Origin: Sphingobacterium phlebotomi
Lineage (GTDB): Bacteria; Bacteroidota; Bacteroidia; Sphingobacteriales; Sphingobacteriaceae
NCBI RefSeq assembly: GCF_008180195.1
Contig: NZ_VTAV01000004.1
Coordinates: 248,001 to 312,000 of the forward strand
Direction of reading: 5' to 3'
DNA: 64,000 nt
The translations under genes and the position numbers were made by a program. Positions 36,643 through 45,999 of this stretch are shown here, piece by piece; positions within the stretch are counted from its first letter, which is position 1, and every line of letters starts with the position of its first letter. The notes below the pieces were generated by a model that was given only the letters and a program-made list of their open reading frames with translations, was not told where the DNA came from and ran no database searches.

Positions 36643-38096
36643 GGCGAGCTCGGTGTTATTTTCAAAGTATATCCTTTTGGCAGTTTCCGAACTGCTTTTG
36701 GTAGTTTTACCAAAAGACCTTCTTCTGTTTGGCTAAAAGCGACTTTGCCTATCCCCAGTATCTCCACTTGTTTCACACCGATTTGTCCCTTGGCCAAGCT
36801 TTTTACAACGGCTACCCCACTTTCAGGCAATTCGAGCGATACCACATACAGATACTTCTCCCGTTCTGTAAACCAAAAATCTTGGGACGTGAACGCTGCT
36901 TTAAACCCTTCCTTCTCGCGTTGTTCGGTATCTGTTATATACACGGTCGTCGGGCCCTCGCGTTGCACTTTCCACGGTTTAGATCCGTAAATTGCTTCCT
37001 TGTTTACCGTCATCCAACTACCGAGTTTTTGTAGGTTGTTCCTAACCGTTGGCGCTACATTTCCTTGTGCATCCGGACCGATATTCAACATATAGTTGCC
37101 TCCTTTACTTACGATTTCGACAAGCCAGTAAAGCAACTCATCGACACTTTTCCAATCTTGGTCGTATGCCTTGTATCCCCAGGAATGGTTAAACGTACCG
37201 ATCGCTTCCCAAGGCTTATCAAATTGATCTTCAGCGGTTGGGATACGGTTGTCTCCGGGAATCGCATAATCTCCCATATTATTGCCGATACGTTCAGCGA
37301 CAAGGACACTTGGATTGATATCATAAACTGTCTTATAAAAGGTATAGCTTTGCTCCCGAGTCATTAAACCCGGCATGTCAAACCAAATGTAGCGGATATC
37401 CGGATATTGCTCCAGTAGTTCTTTTACCTGCGGGATGGCCTTATTTTTTAGATATGAAGAAAAGGTATTGGGACTCGGATCCCATAAATTTGCGCCGAAG
37501 CTATCCGTATCTTTCCCCATCCGATCGTTGGCGGCTTTTGTCGTCGCGTATTGCGCGTCAGCCCCATCTGCCCAATCAATATTATGGGAATAATACACCC
37601 CGAACTCCAACTGATGCCGTTGACAGGCATCATACAACTCCCGCACAATATCCCGCTTAAACGGTGTGGCATCCATCATATCGAAATCGCTGACTTTCGA
37701 GTCGAATAGCGCGAAACCGTCGTGGTGTTTACTCGTAATGACGATATATTTCATTCCAGCTTCCTTGGCCATGGTAACAATATGGTCCGCATCGAAATCG
37801 ACAGGATTAAATGAAGCAGCTAAATCCGCATATTCCTTTCGTGGGATCTTTGCAACTAACTGAATCCATTCAGCTACACTCGGAATCCCCATTTCTTCCA
37901 TTGTTTTCCCCTTCCATACCCCGCCAGGAATAGCATATAACCCCCAATGGATGAACAAACCGAATTTTTGCTGCTGGAATTCCCGTAATGCATGTTCTTT
38001 TGACCGATTCATTTTATTCCAATCGTTTTCCATTGATTGGCATAGTGCATCACCGCTCCAGACAGCCGTCAATAATAACATTATAACATATTTCAT
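36639..38096 (-). CDS. Alpha-L-fucosidase, GH29
   Basis: 485 residues with a signal peptide (GDALCQS). Motifs: FGLFIHWGLYAIPGGVWKGK, YIVITSKHHDGFALFDS, FGVYYSHNIDWADG, DIRYIWFDMPG (nucleophile Asp) and GGNYMLNIGPDAQGNV. It is more canonical than the 605-residue GH29 nearby and lacks that protein's long C-terminal extension. It lies 3 bp downstream of GH31 and overlaps the SGNH gene, within the same operon. Confidence 0.93.
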   Translation of the reverse strand: MKYVIMLLLTAVWSGDALCQSMENDWNKMNRSKEHALREFQQQKFGLFIHWGLYAIPGGVWKGKTMEEMGIPSVAEWIQLVAKIPRKEYADLAASFNPVDFDADHIVTMAKEAGMKYIVITSKHHDGFALFDSKVSDFDMMDATPFKRDIVRELYDACQRHQLEFGVYYSHNIDWADGADAQYATTKAANDRMGKDTDSFGANLWDPSPNTFSSYLKNKAIPQVKELLEQYPDIRYIWFDMPGLMTREQSYTFYKTVYDINPSVLVAERIGNNMGDYAIPGDNRIPTAEDQFDKPWEAIGTFNHSWGYKAYDQDWKSVDELLYWLVEIVSKGGNYMLNIGPDAQGNVAPTVRNNLQKLGSWMTVNKEAIYGSKPWKVQREGPTTVYITDTEQREKEGFKAAFTSQDFWFTEREKYLYVVSLELPESGVAVVKSLAKGQIGVKQVEILGIGKVAFSQTEEGLLVKLPKAVRKLPKGYTLKITPSSP

Positions 38097-38099
38097 AAA

Positions 38100-40502
38100 C
38101 TAATCTTCCATTGAAATTTTTAACAACTGATGCTTGCGAATATCGGATTGGGGAATCAAGACGTGTAATACACCGTCCTTCATTTCCCACGTCTGGATGG
38201 TCAGACCATTTAATTCTATCCGATTCGGTTTACGATCTATATTAAACACAATCTCATACGCTCGCCTATCCAGCATGCCTTTATAAGCACCAGCGGTTGG
38301 AGCTATCGTGAATTCGATCTCATTTCGTTTTTCATGACATTCAAAATGTGCTTTCGAAATTGCACCTTGCTCAAAATCAAACGATTTACCGTCATCTTCC
38401 AATAATATATAGGAGCTTTTCCCTTCGGGGTATACCTTTAAGATAAGCGTGTCTAACGGATTTTGATCAACATATTGCATCGGCTTTTGAAACGGAATAA
38501 TGGCACCAGCCTTCACAAAAAGCTGACCACCGGTATGTGCAGGAATCCTCGGCGAGACGGTCTGCCCACCCTTTACCTTTTCGCCCGACCAGTAATTCAC
38601 CCATTTACCTGCAGGCAAATAGACTGAATCCGTAAAAGCACCGACCAATAGATGTTCCCCAAACATAAACTGCGTCGTCATATTTTCCACCTCCTTATCT
38701 CGTGGGAATACCAAAGGCATTGCCCGTAGGATGGGCATTCCCGTTTGGCTGCCGTGTATGGCAGTCGAATAGATATACGGCAATAGGCTGTTACGCAACT
38801 GTGCATAGAAACGAAACGTTTCCTTATATTCGGGCGAAAAATACCATGGATAATGCATACTTGCCCAACTATTGATTTGTACCCATGGCAGAAAAAAGCC
38901 AAAATGGAAACCTGCTTTCACATCTTCTACCGCGTCCAGTACATCCGCGGAAGTATTAAGGAATCCGCTCAACCCCAGGTTGAGTTGATCATAGAGCGCG
39001 TCCCGACCACCACCATTGTCTCCAGCGGTAGACGCTCCCCAATGTTGGCTTCCAGCATACCCTCCACAATAGTGGTGAAAAGACCGAACTCTTTTGTGTT
39101 CGCGGAAAACACGGTACATCTGTTTTGGCAATAGCACTTGATTTAAATTGTGCATTTCTCGATCCGTGTATCCATTGTAATATACTCTATCGGGGTGCTC
39201 GTCGAGTGTACGTCCCGGATCGAGCTTAAATCCATCAATCCCCTGGTCAACAAATTTCATCAGATGGGGAAACCAATGTGCTTCGCCCGACAGTTTACCA
39301 CCCTGCTGAGCAGCCAAATGGTCTTCCTCTTCAATACTCAGATCGTGATCAATACACAACCATAACGCTACATGATAACCTAGTTGGCGTAATTTGGATA
39401 GAAACAACTGCTTGTTCTCATACCGATTGCCTTCGCCCTTCTGCCAAAAAAAATAAGCCGGAAATTTGGATAAATCCCAATCTTTCTCCGTTGAGTAATC
39501 GTAAAATTTAGCCATCCACTGCGGTTCGATCCAATACACGTCAACCGGAATATTTTCCGCTCGGAACCGTACTGCGTTGTCCAACATTCGAAACTGATCT
39601 TCCATCATATTCCCCCCGAACGCTAAACCATAAGCCCATTTGGGTAACAGGTATGGTTTGCCTGTTATCGTCGTATATAAGTCGATCGTATTTTCCAAGG
39701 ATTGCCCCGTCATTAAATAAAAATCGACCGTTCCATCCGTATTGTACACGTAAAGTTGGTCTTCTTTAAAATGTCCTACATCAAAATAGTTCAGAGACGT
39801 GGTATTGTTGAAAATCCCCCAACCACCTGAGCTAACAAGAAATGGCGAAACCATATCCGACTGCTGATACGTTGCCCATATCCGCAGGAGTGATCCTCGG
39901 TGCTGAATAGCTTTACGACTGGCCGCGCCAGCACCATAAAAACGTTCCTCTGGTCTAATCGATAGACGCGCTATAGCCGGTTCTAAGTGGTTTTCTCCTT
40001 GTTTAACAGCTTCCGAAATGCGATCTTCGCTTGTCGTATCTCCGATAATTTCCCTTTTGGTTAGTGCTCGCTCATAATCCGTTACAGTTTCATGCAACCC
40101 TTTATAGGTTTTATCCTCCTTTTCCAATACCGACAAACGGGTGATGATTTCCTTTCCAGATTGCGACCGAAGGATAATCTCCCCATCTCTCCCATTGATT
40201 TCCAACAGATTTTGATCTGTCGTTATCCGGTAATCCGAACCTTGCTCTATTACTTTTGTTTTACCATCCCAATCTTTCTTTACAATTCCATAGCGTTCCA
40301 TCAATGTTTCGGGAAAACTGTTCGTCGGTGAAACTCTTATTCTGAATGTTTGGTTATTACACGTTTGTATATTTAAAAAATTGCCATTTGAAAGTTCAAT
40401 AGTATGTCCTTGCCCAAACGAACGCATCCCCAACGAACAGCTTAACACTATCATCACCAGCCAGCCCATACGGAGAGCTAACTTCCATTTTATATTCATC
40501 AT
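38100..40502 (-). CDS. GH31-family alpha-glycosidase
   Basis: 800 residues with signal peptide (to about MRSFGQGH), an N-terminal beta domain, and the catalytic barrel: PKWAYGLAFGGNMMEDQFRM, VDVYWIEPQWM, GIDGFKLDPGRTLDEH with the nucleophile Asp, and HHYCGGYAGSQHWGASTAGDNGGG with the probable acid/base Asp. The C-terminal beta domain has PLVFPRDKEVENMTTQFMFGEHLLVGAF. GH31 includes alpha-glucosidases, alpha-xylosidases and alpha-galactosidases; the sequence alone does not settle which. First glycosidase after SusD in the locus. Confidence 0.93.
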   Translation of the reverse strand: MMNIKWKLALRMGWLVMIVLSCSLGMRSFGQGHTIELSNGNFLNIQTCNNQTFRIRVSPTNSFPETLMERYGIVKKDWDGKTKVIEQGSDYRITTDQNLLEINGRDGEIILRSQSGKEIITRLSVLEKEDKTYKGLHETVTDYERALTKREIIGDTTSEDRISEAVKQGENHLEPAIARLSIRPEERFYGAGAASRKAIQHRGSLLRIWATYQQSDMVSPFLVSSGGWGIFNNTTSLNYFDVGHFKEDQLYVYNTDGTVDFYLMTGQSLENTIDLYTTITGKPYLLPKWAYGLAFGGNMMEDQFRMLDNAVRFRAENIPVDVYWIEPQWMAKFYDYSTEKDWDLSKFPAYFFWQKGEGNRYENKQLFLSKLRQLGYHVALWLCIDHDLSIEEEDHLAAQQGGKLSGEAHWFPHLMKFVDQGIDGFKLDPGRTLDEHPDRVYYNGYTDREMHNLNQVLLPKQMYRVFREHKRVRSFHHYCGGYAGSQHWGASTAGDNGGGRDALYDQLNLGLSGFLNTSADVLDAVEDVKAGFHFGFFLPWVQINSWASMHYPWYFSPEYKETFRFYAQLRNSLLPYIYSTAIHGSQTGMPILRAMPLVFPRDKEVENMTTQFMFGEHLLVGAFTDSVYLPAGKWVNYWSGEKVKGGQTVSPRIPAHTGGQLFVKAGAIIPFQKPMQYVDQNPLDTLILKVYPEGKSSYILLEDDGKSFDFEQGAISKAHFECHEKRNEIEFTIAPTAGAYKGMLDRRAYEIVFNIDRKPNRIELNGLTIQTWEMKDGVLHVLIPQSDIRKHQLLKISMED

Positions 40503-40569
40503 ATTTCTTAAATTAAAGCTGTGCGGCTATATATACCGCACAACCTATTAGAACAGGCTGATTGACCGA

Positions 40570-42411
40570 TCAATAACCTGGATTTTGTATGAGTAAATCG
40601 TTTTTGAGTATTTCATCGCGCATAATGGGAAAGAAATACAACTTGTTTTCCCAAATTCTCAAATCACCAGGAATCTGAATACGATTATACACAGGAGTGC
40701 CCCATGTTGATCCATCAGGCTGCCTATAAGAAGCGACTTGTGTTCTATTCACCGTATAACGGATATCTACCCCGTGTGTTTGATGAGCAGCCTCGGGCCC
40801 GATAAGCCATCTTCTGACATCCCAAAAGCGATGATCCTCAAAAGCAAGTTCTATCCGACGCTCCTGTCTGATTGCCTTCCGTAAAGCATCTCCGCTAATC
40901 GTTTCGGATAAATTAGGTTGTCCTGCACGCTTACGCACCCTATTGACATAATCCCTTGCTTCCGCGTCTTCGCCCAGTTCATTACACGCCTCTGCATAAA
41001 TCAACAATATTTCGGCGTACCGCATGTATCGAAACGGTATATCTTGCTTTTTTCCATCCGTCGGTGAAATAGTGGGGTCCACCGCTTTACGAAGATAATA
41101 CCCCGAATAGCTACCATTCCAATCCTCAATCGGCCCCTTCCTGGTATCGAGGCCAGCCTTGATTAAGGTACCATTAGTGCCATAAACATATCCTGTCTGA
41201 ATTTTGCTATACGGATCCATTACCAGCGCATCCGAAGGTCGAGTCGCCCATTGTACCCCTTCGTAAAGCACCGTAGCATAAAACCGCGCATCACGATCAA
41301 CGTAAGGATTCGCTTTGTGCACCGGATTTTCCCAGTTGAATTTAGAACCGTCTTTCATTTCGTAGTCGTCCACCAAATCGCCGATAGGGTTCTGGTTTCC
41401 TGTTCCGTGATAGCCATTTGGATTGGACGCGATAACAGGATCTACCCATCCGCCGGTTGAAGTTTTAGGTGTATAGTGTATCGTTATCATATCTTCCGTT
41501 GTCAATTCTTTCATGAGAAAATATTCAGCAATGGTTTGTGGAATGGAATCCCCTTCGGCAGGATCAGCAGCATATAAACTATACATTTGCATATCGATAA
41601 CCGCTTTGGCGGCATTCTTTGCCAACCTCCAGCGATCAGTAGCAGAACCGTTCGTATAACCTAACAATTCGGGATTGGCGTAACCATGGAGTATAGCGCC
41701 ATTTTTCTCGGGATTATGCAGATCGCTTGCAGCGTATACCAATACTTTAGCTTTGAATCCTAGCGCCCCACCTTTCGTAATCCGCCCGGCTCTATCTGCT
41801 GAATAACTTTCCGGCAACAACGAAGCAGCGCTATCAAGCTGCGAAACAATAAAATCTATACATTCCTCATAGTTATTCCGGGGAAGAAGAAAATCGTCAT
41901 TTAACCCGTACACATCGGTAACGATCGGAACACCACCATAAAGCGTTGTCAAATAATGATAAGTGGCCGCACGCATAAAATATACTTCACCCTTCAGCCG
42001 GTTAGAAAAATCCGGATCATCCGCAGCAATCTCTTCTATTTTTGAGAAAAAAATATTGGTCTGCCGGATATTGGCATACAGGGAATTCCAATTTAAATGA
42101 GCTGTAGCGTATGTTGCAGGCCAGGTATACAAATTATCCGAAGTAATCAATCCTTTATTAAAATTGCCCGTACCCCAATCCGGCACAAAATGGGATTCAT
42201 CGCTATAATCCGAAAGACGCCAAGCGGCAAAAGGTGTTCCGAAAACGTTTATATACATTTTGTTTACAAATGTTTCCGCTAAGTTCAAATCTTTCCAGAC
42301 GTTGGTTTCCGAATATTCACCCAGCGGTTCTAAGTCCAGAAAATCCTTATCACATGCCACGTGGATGCAAAGACAAAAAAATATGATCGTTTTAATAAGT
42401 ATCTTTTTCAT
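40570..42411 (-). CDS. SusD/RagB-family surface lipoprotein
   Basis: 613 residues with lipobox (FFCLCIHVACDKDFLDLEPLGEYSE). Canonical SusD/RagB: RLKGEVYFMRAATYHYLTTLYGGVPIV, DIPFRYMRYAEILLIYAEACNELG, VNRVRKRAGQPNL, RQERRIELAFEDHRFWDVRRWLI and terminal LLIQNPGY. It caps the SusC of the same locus and binds the glycan. It lies 12 bp after SusC. Confidence 0.95.
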   Translation of the reverse strand: MKKILIKTIIFFCLCIHVACDKDFLDLEPLGEYSETNVWKDLNLAETFVNKMYINVFGTPFAAWRLSDYSDESHFVPDWGTGNFNKGLITSDNLYTWPATYATAHLNWNSLYANIRQTNIFFSKIEEIAADDPDFSNRLKGEVYFMRAATYHYLTTLYGGVPIVTDVYGLNDDFLLPRNNYEECIDFIVSQLDSAASLLPESYSADRAGRITKGGALGFKAKVLVYAASDLHNPEKNGAILHGYANPELLGYTNGSATDRWRLAKNAAKAVIDMQMYSLYAADPAEGDSIPQTIAEYFLMKELTTEDMITIHYTPKTSTGGWVDPVIASNPNGYHGTGNQNPIGDLVDDYEMKDGSKFNWENPVHKANPYVDRDARFYATVLYEGVQWATRPSDALVMDPYSKIQTGYVYGTNGTLIKAGLDTRKGPIEDWNGSYSGYYLRKAVDPTISPTDGKKQDIPFRYMRYAEILLIYAEACNELGEDAEARDYVNRVRKRAGQPNLSETISGDALRKAIRQERRIELAFEDHRFWDVRRWLIGPEAAHQTHGVDIRYTVNRTQVASYRQPDGSTWGTPVYNRIQIPGDLRIWENKLYFFPIMRDEILKNDLLIQNPGY

Positions 42412-42423
42412 TCTAATTTTCGT

Positions 42424-45400
42424 TTAAAAAGTTAAACCAATCCCCATGTTAATAATTCGTTGCGCAGGGTATGAACGACCGGTTTTAACCGCCTCCGGAT
42501 CAAAATGTTTTAATTTATCCACCGTAAATAAGTTGAACGCATTCGCATAAATACGTAACCTCTCTATGCCGATTCTCTCTGTCAAGTTTTGTGAGAAACT
42601 ATATCCCAGTTCGATATTTTTCAAACGGATATAGTCCGTCGGTTTTAACCAAAATGTATTCGCGGAGTTCGTCCAGTAAGGTTCCGATCGGTTATACGCT
42701 CTGGGATAGGTGGCAGCGGTGTTATCTGGTGTCCAATGATCTTCTGCAAAAAATTGATAATAGTTCCCCCAATCGCCAGATTCCACCATGTCGATATACT
42801 GCACCCCACCCGCAGCGCCTTGAAAGAAGATGCTCATATCAATTGCTTTTTTATAGCTGAAATTCAAGGTTACACCACCAAGCAATCTTGGCATACTTGA
42901 CTTCGTATTCATCACCCTATCCAATCCGTTTATTTCCTGGTCGCCATTCACGTCTTTAAATATAATATCGCCTGGAGCCGCGCCGGGGAGGTGGGGATGC
43001 GCGTCGATTTCCGCTTGGTCTTTGAATATCCCAATAGCTTCGTAATACAGCGAGGACCCCATCGGGCGTCCTGTAGATTGCTGATAATCTGGTATCCCAG
43101 GCGTTTCGTCCCAAAACACAATCTTATTTTTGGAATAACTTGCATTAAAAGCTATCGAATAATCGAAATCGCTTTTCGTGTCCTGATAACCGACATGAAA
43201 CTCGAATCCTTTGTTCCTTACTTTTCCAATGTTTTCTGGCGGCAAAACCAATCCTGTGCTTCCCGGTACAGACGCGTTACGTGTCACCAATATTTGCGAC
43301 CGCAGATTGTTGAAATAATCAAATTCCAAAAAGAACTTATTTCCAAACAGATACGTATCAAATCCAACATTAAATTGGTTTGCCACTTCCCAAGTTACAT
43401 TTGGATTGGGGATTTTCATTTCCTCCAGCAGCTTATTGTCAATGGTCGGAACACCAAAACCATAATTCCGATCGGAGAATCCGTATGTAGCAAGATACTG
43501 ATATTCGGCGATACGGTCGTTACCGGTTTGCCCCCAAGATGTCCTTAACTTGAGGTCGTTGATGAAGGACAGGTTGTCACTCCAGAAGTCTTCGTCGGAG
43601 ATTCTCCAACCCACAGATACACCCGGAAAGAAACCGAACCGCTTATCTTTAGGAAACATGTAGGAACCATCGTACCGCCATAAAAATTCAAGCAGATATT
43701 TATTTTTGAAGTCGTAATTTGCACGGCCGAAGTAGCTCATGTATTTATTATGGGATGCCGATCCCCAGTTGGTCATAAATTGATCTTCTGCCCCCGCAAA
43801 TAGTTCTTCAATGGCATCGGAAATAAAGTTCCTTCTAAAAGCCCCAAAGTTTTTCCCCCTTCCACCGCGGGTTTCCATGCCGGCCATCAATTTAATATGA
43901 TGCTCCGTATCAAACGACTTATCGTAAGTAGCAAATGTATTCAACAGGTAATTGTCCCCTCCCGAATAGTTCTCCGTCAATTGTGCAGAATCGAAACCCC
44001 GCTTTCCCCGTGTTGTTACATGATCCGGGTTTCCATCCCACGTATATAAATACCACGGTTTATTGAAAACCTTTTGCAAACGGAAAGAACGGTCATACGC
44101 AGCGTTACCTGTCAATGTAAGGCCTTCAACCCAAGGTATCCGGATATTTGCCCGAAAGTTACCTTCAAAAACATAATTATCTACTCGATCATAACCCGGC
44201 GCGTCAGAGACAATCACAACCGGATTGTCGCCGCGTTCAATATCCGGTCCAGGATCCCCGTTCGGCCAGTACGCCGCCATATTTGGTTTACCTCTGGTAA
44301 TCATCGACCAGATGATATCTTCCGTGGGCCGTGTCGGCAAATTATAATCCTCCAAACGACCAGCCACGTCAAATGCTACATCGATATATTGGTTCACCTT
44401 TGCATCAACATTGGATCTAAAGTTATATTGGCGATAATCCGACGAACTTTTTCTGTAATACGCATCCTGATATTTTTCGCCTGCGGAAATAAAGTATTGC
44501 ACATTGTCTGACCCACCCGATAAGGTAATACTTGTTTGATGCTGCGCCGACCAAGGTTTCAGCGTTTCCGAGAACCAGTCGGTGTCAGGATGACCCCATG
44601 GATCAGACCCATCGGCAAATAACCTGATATCCTCTTCGGTGAATCGTTGGTACCATCCCCCGTTCGGATTTTTATAATATTCCAGTTCGTTCAGCAAGGT
44701 CGTGTATTGTACAGCATCTGCCATTTTCGGTATGCGGGTAGGCTGGTTCATGCCCATTCCGAGGTCAAGATTTATTCTTGGCTTACCCGAATTCCCCCTT
44801 TTAGTCGTGACGATGATAGCGCCGTTAGCGGCCTGTGCACCATAAATAGCGGCCGCAGCGTCCTTTAATACCGTAATACTCTCGATATCATTTGGGTTTA
44901 TGCGTTCAAAGCTACGGTTAGGGACACCGTTTACGACAATTAGCGGACTGTTATTGCCAAGGGTATTCAATCCACGGACCAGTAAATTGGCACCGTCCCG
45001 ACCGGGTTCCCCACTCGGTGAAATTGCGCTCAACCCAGGCACACGCCCTAGCAAATTGTTGGTCACATTCGTTGCAGGCGAAGAAGCAATTGTCGACCCC
45101 TTAATCGAAGCAATCGCACCCGTGGCCGTTTCTTTTTTCTGCACACCATATCCCACTACCATGACTTCTTCCAGATCGCTAACGGCTTCCTTCAAAATTA
45201 TATTGATAATAGATTCTTCCCCGACTAGTTTTTCGGAAGGCGTAAATCCGATACTGGAGAATATTAGAACGGACTCTGGTCCGGGTACTTCGATTTGATA
45301 AGCACCTTCCCTATCTGAGGTCGTTGTAATCGTTCCGCCTTTAACAGTGATCGTTGCGCCGACAAGCGGTGTACCTTGTCCATTCGTTATCCGCCCTGTT

Positions 45401-45804
45401 ATACGGCGTTGCAAGGAAGCAGCTGTAGATCGTTCGAGGCCGGCTTTTGGGTAACGACGTTTAATTATTATTGTTTCATCTTTGATGGCCCACTCGAGGT
45501 TTAAAGGTCCAAGCAGCCTGCTCATGGCGACATCGAGCGTTTCATTTTTAATTTCGGCACTCACGCGTGCAGTCGCTATTGCCTTTCCATTCAAGAAAAA
45601 AGCATATCCGCTTTGTTTCTGGATGCTTCGCATGGCGTCTGTAAGCGTAGAATTATTTACTTTAAGGTTTATCGTCTGCGCAGTTCCTTCCGCATGAACC
45701 TGCATCATGGCAATGAATAGAAATACGATCACCAACTTCATCATAACAAATATTCGGCGAGTTAAAGTCCAAGAGCAGGCTTTAACACATGGATAAAAAA
45801 TCAT
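42424..45804 (-). CDS. SusC/RagA-family TonB-dependent transporter with STN signalling domain
   Basis: 1126 residues from ATG 45804 (an in-frame ATG at 45867 extends into the leader and is less likely). Signal segment MKLVIVFLFIAMMQVHAEGTAQ; STN/secretin-like domain (TINLKVNNSTLTDAMRSIQKQSGYAFFLNG, to about 125 of the mature form); carboxypeptidase-like domain (GRITNGQGTPLVGATITVKG); TonB-type EEVMVVGYG; plug (LLVRGLNTLGNNSPLIVVNGVPNR, VLKDAAAAIYGAQAANGAIIVTTK); long barrel. The STN domain contacts FecR and signals to the ECF sigma. A predicted antisense RNA overlaps its leader. Confidence 0.95.
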   Translation of the reverse strand: MIFYPCVKACSWTLTRRIFVMMKLVIVFLFIAMMQVHAEGTAQTINLKVNNSTLTDAMRSIQKQSGYAFFLNGKAIATARVSAEIKNETLDVAMSRLLGPLNLEWAIKDETIIIKRRYPKAGLERSTAASLQRRITGRITNGQGTPLVGATITVKGGTITTTSDREGAYQIEVPGPESVLIFSSIGFTPSEKLVGEESIINIILKEAVSDLEEVMVVGYGVQKKETATGAIASIKGSTIASSPATNVTNNLLGRVPGLSAISPSGEPGRDGANLLVRGLNTLGNNSPLIVVNGVPNRSFERINPNDIESITVLKDAAAAIYGAQAANGAIIVTTKRGNSGKPRINLDLGMGMNQPTRIPKMADAVQYTTLLNELEYYKNPNGGWYQRFTEEDIRLFADGSDPWGHPDTDWFSETLKPWSAQHQTSITLSGGSDNVQYFISAGEKYQDAYYRKSSSDYRQYNFRSNVDAKVNQYIDVAFDVAGRLEDYNLPTRPTEDIIWSMITRGKPNMAAYWPNGDPGPDIERGDNPVVIVSDAPGYDRVDNYVFEGNFRANIRIPWVEGLTLTGNAAYDRSFRLQKVFNKPWYLYTWDGNPDHVTTRGKRGFDSAQLTENYSGGDNYLLNTFATYDKSFDTEHHIKLMAGMETRGGRGKNFGAFRRNFISDAIEELFAGAEDQFMTNWGSASHNKYMSYFGRANYDFKNKYLLEFLWRYDGSYMFPKDKRFGFFPGVSVGWRISDEDFWSDNLSFINDLKLRTSWGQTGNDRIAEYQYLATYGFSDRNYGFGVPTIDNKLLEEMKIPNPNVTWEVANQFNVGFDTYLFGNKFFLEFDYFNNLRSQILVTRNASVPGSTGLVLPPENIGKVRNKGFEFHVGYQDTKSDFDYSIAFNASYSKNKIVFWDETPGIPDYQQSTGRPMGSSLYYEAIGIFKDQAEIDAHPHLPGAAPGDIIFKDVNGDQEINGLDRVMNTKSSMPRLLGGVTLNFSYKKAIDMSIFFQGAAGGVQYIDMVESGDWGNYYQFFAEDHWTPDNTAATYPRAYNRSEPYWTNSANTFWLKPTDYIRLKNIELGYSFSQNLTERIGIERLRIYANAFNLFTVDKLKHFDPEAVKTGRSYPAQRIINMGIGLTF

Positions 45805-45821
45805 ATGTTTGTATAGTTTTG
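45804..45821 (+). promoter_or_regulatory. Two consensus -7 boxes on the plus strand
   Basis: TATGTTTG (45804-45811) and TAGTTTTG (45814-45821) both match the Bacteroidota -7 element TAnnTTTG on the plus strand, opposite to susC. No TTG -33 element is seen at the usual distance. Confidence 0.4.
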
Positions 45822-45825
45822 TATT

Positions 45826-45916
45826 GTTTTTATAATGGTTAACGACAAGCCGTCTTTTTGGCGGCATATAAAAGCATTCGAAATTTTAGGTAGTGCCCCC
45901 CAGCACTGCCTTTTTT
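45826..45916 (+). ncRNA. Candidate cis-antisense small RNA opposite the susC leader
   Basis: The plus strand carries promoter-like -7 boxes at 45804-45821 and an intrinsic terminator at 45889-45916, with no protein frame between. The surrounding genes (anti-sigma, then STN-type susC) are all on the minus strand. The implied RNA is about 85-100 nt and complementary to the susC leader. DonS-type RNAs in Bacteroides occupy exactly this position and repress susC. 5' end and existence are inferred. Confidence 0.45.
45889..45916 (+). terminator. Plus-strand intrinsic terminator in the FecR-susC gap
   Basis: GGTAGTGC-CCCCCA-GCACTGCC (8 bp with one G-T pair) directly followed by six T on the plus strand. 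On the minus strand the hairpin lacks a T tract. Confidence 0.7.
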
Positions 45917-45999
45917 GCTTTTCTAATCTTGCTATGTCAAGTTGGTTTTCTTTTCATGTTTATCATTTATTAAGTTCACAATCAAAAATTAGTCTCCAT

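Noticed and set aside
42991..43548. Plus-strand 185-codon ORF opposite the second SusC
   Set aside because: Antisense shadow; amino-acid composition is not protein-like and no promoter is visible.
45805..45867. Longer SusC start at ATG 45867
   Set aside because: The extra 21 residues are polar and precede a normal signal segment; the predicted antisense terminator and leader lie close by, so 45804 is preferred.
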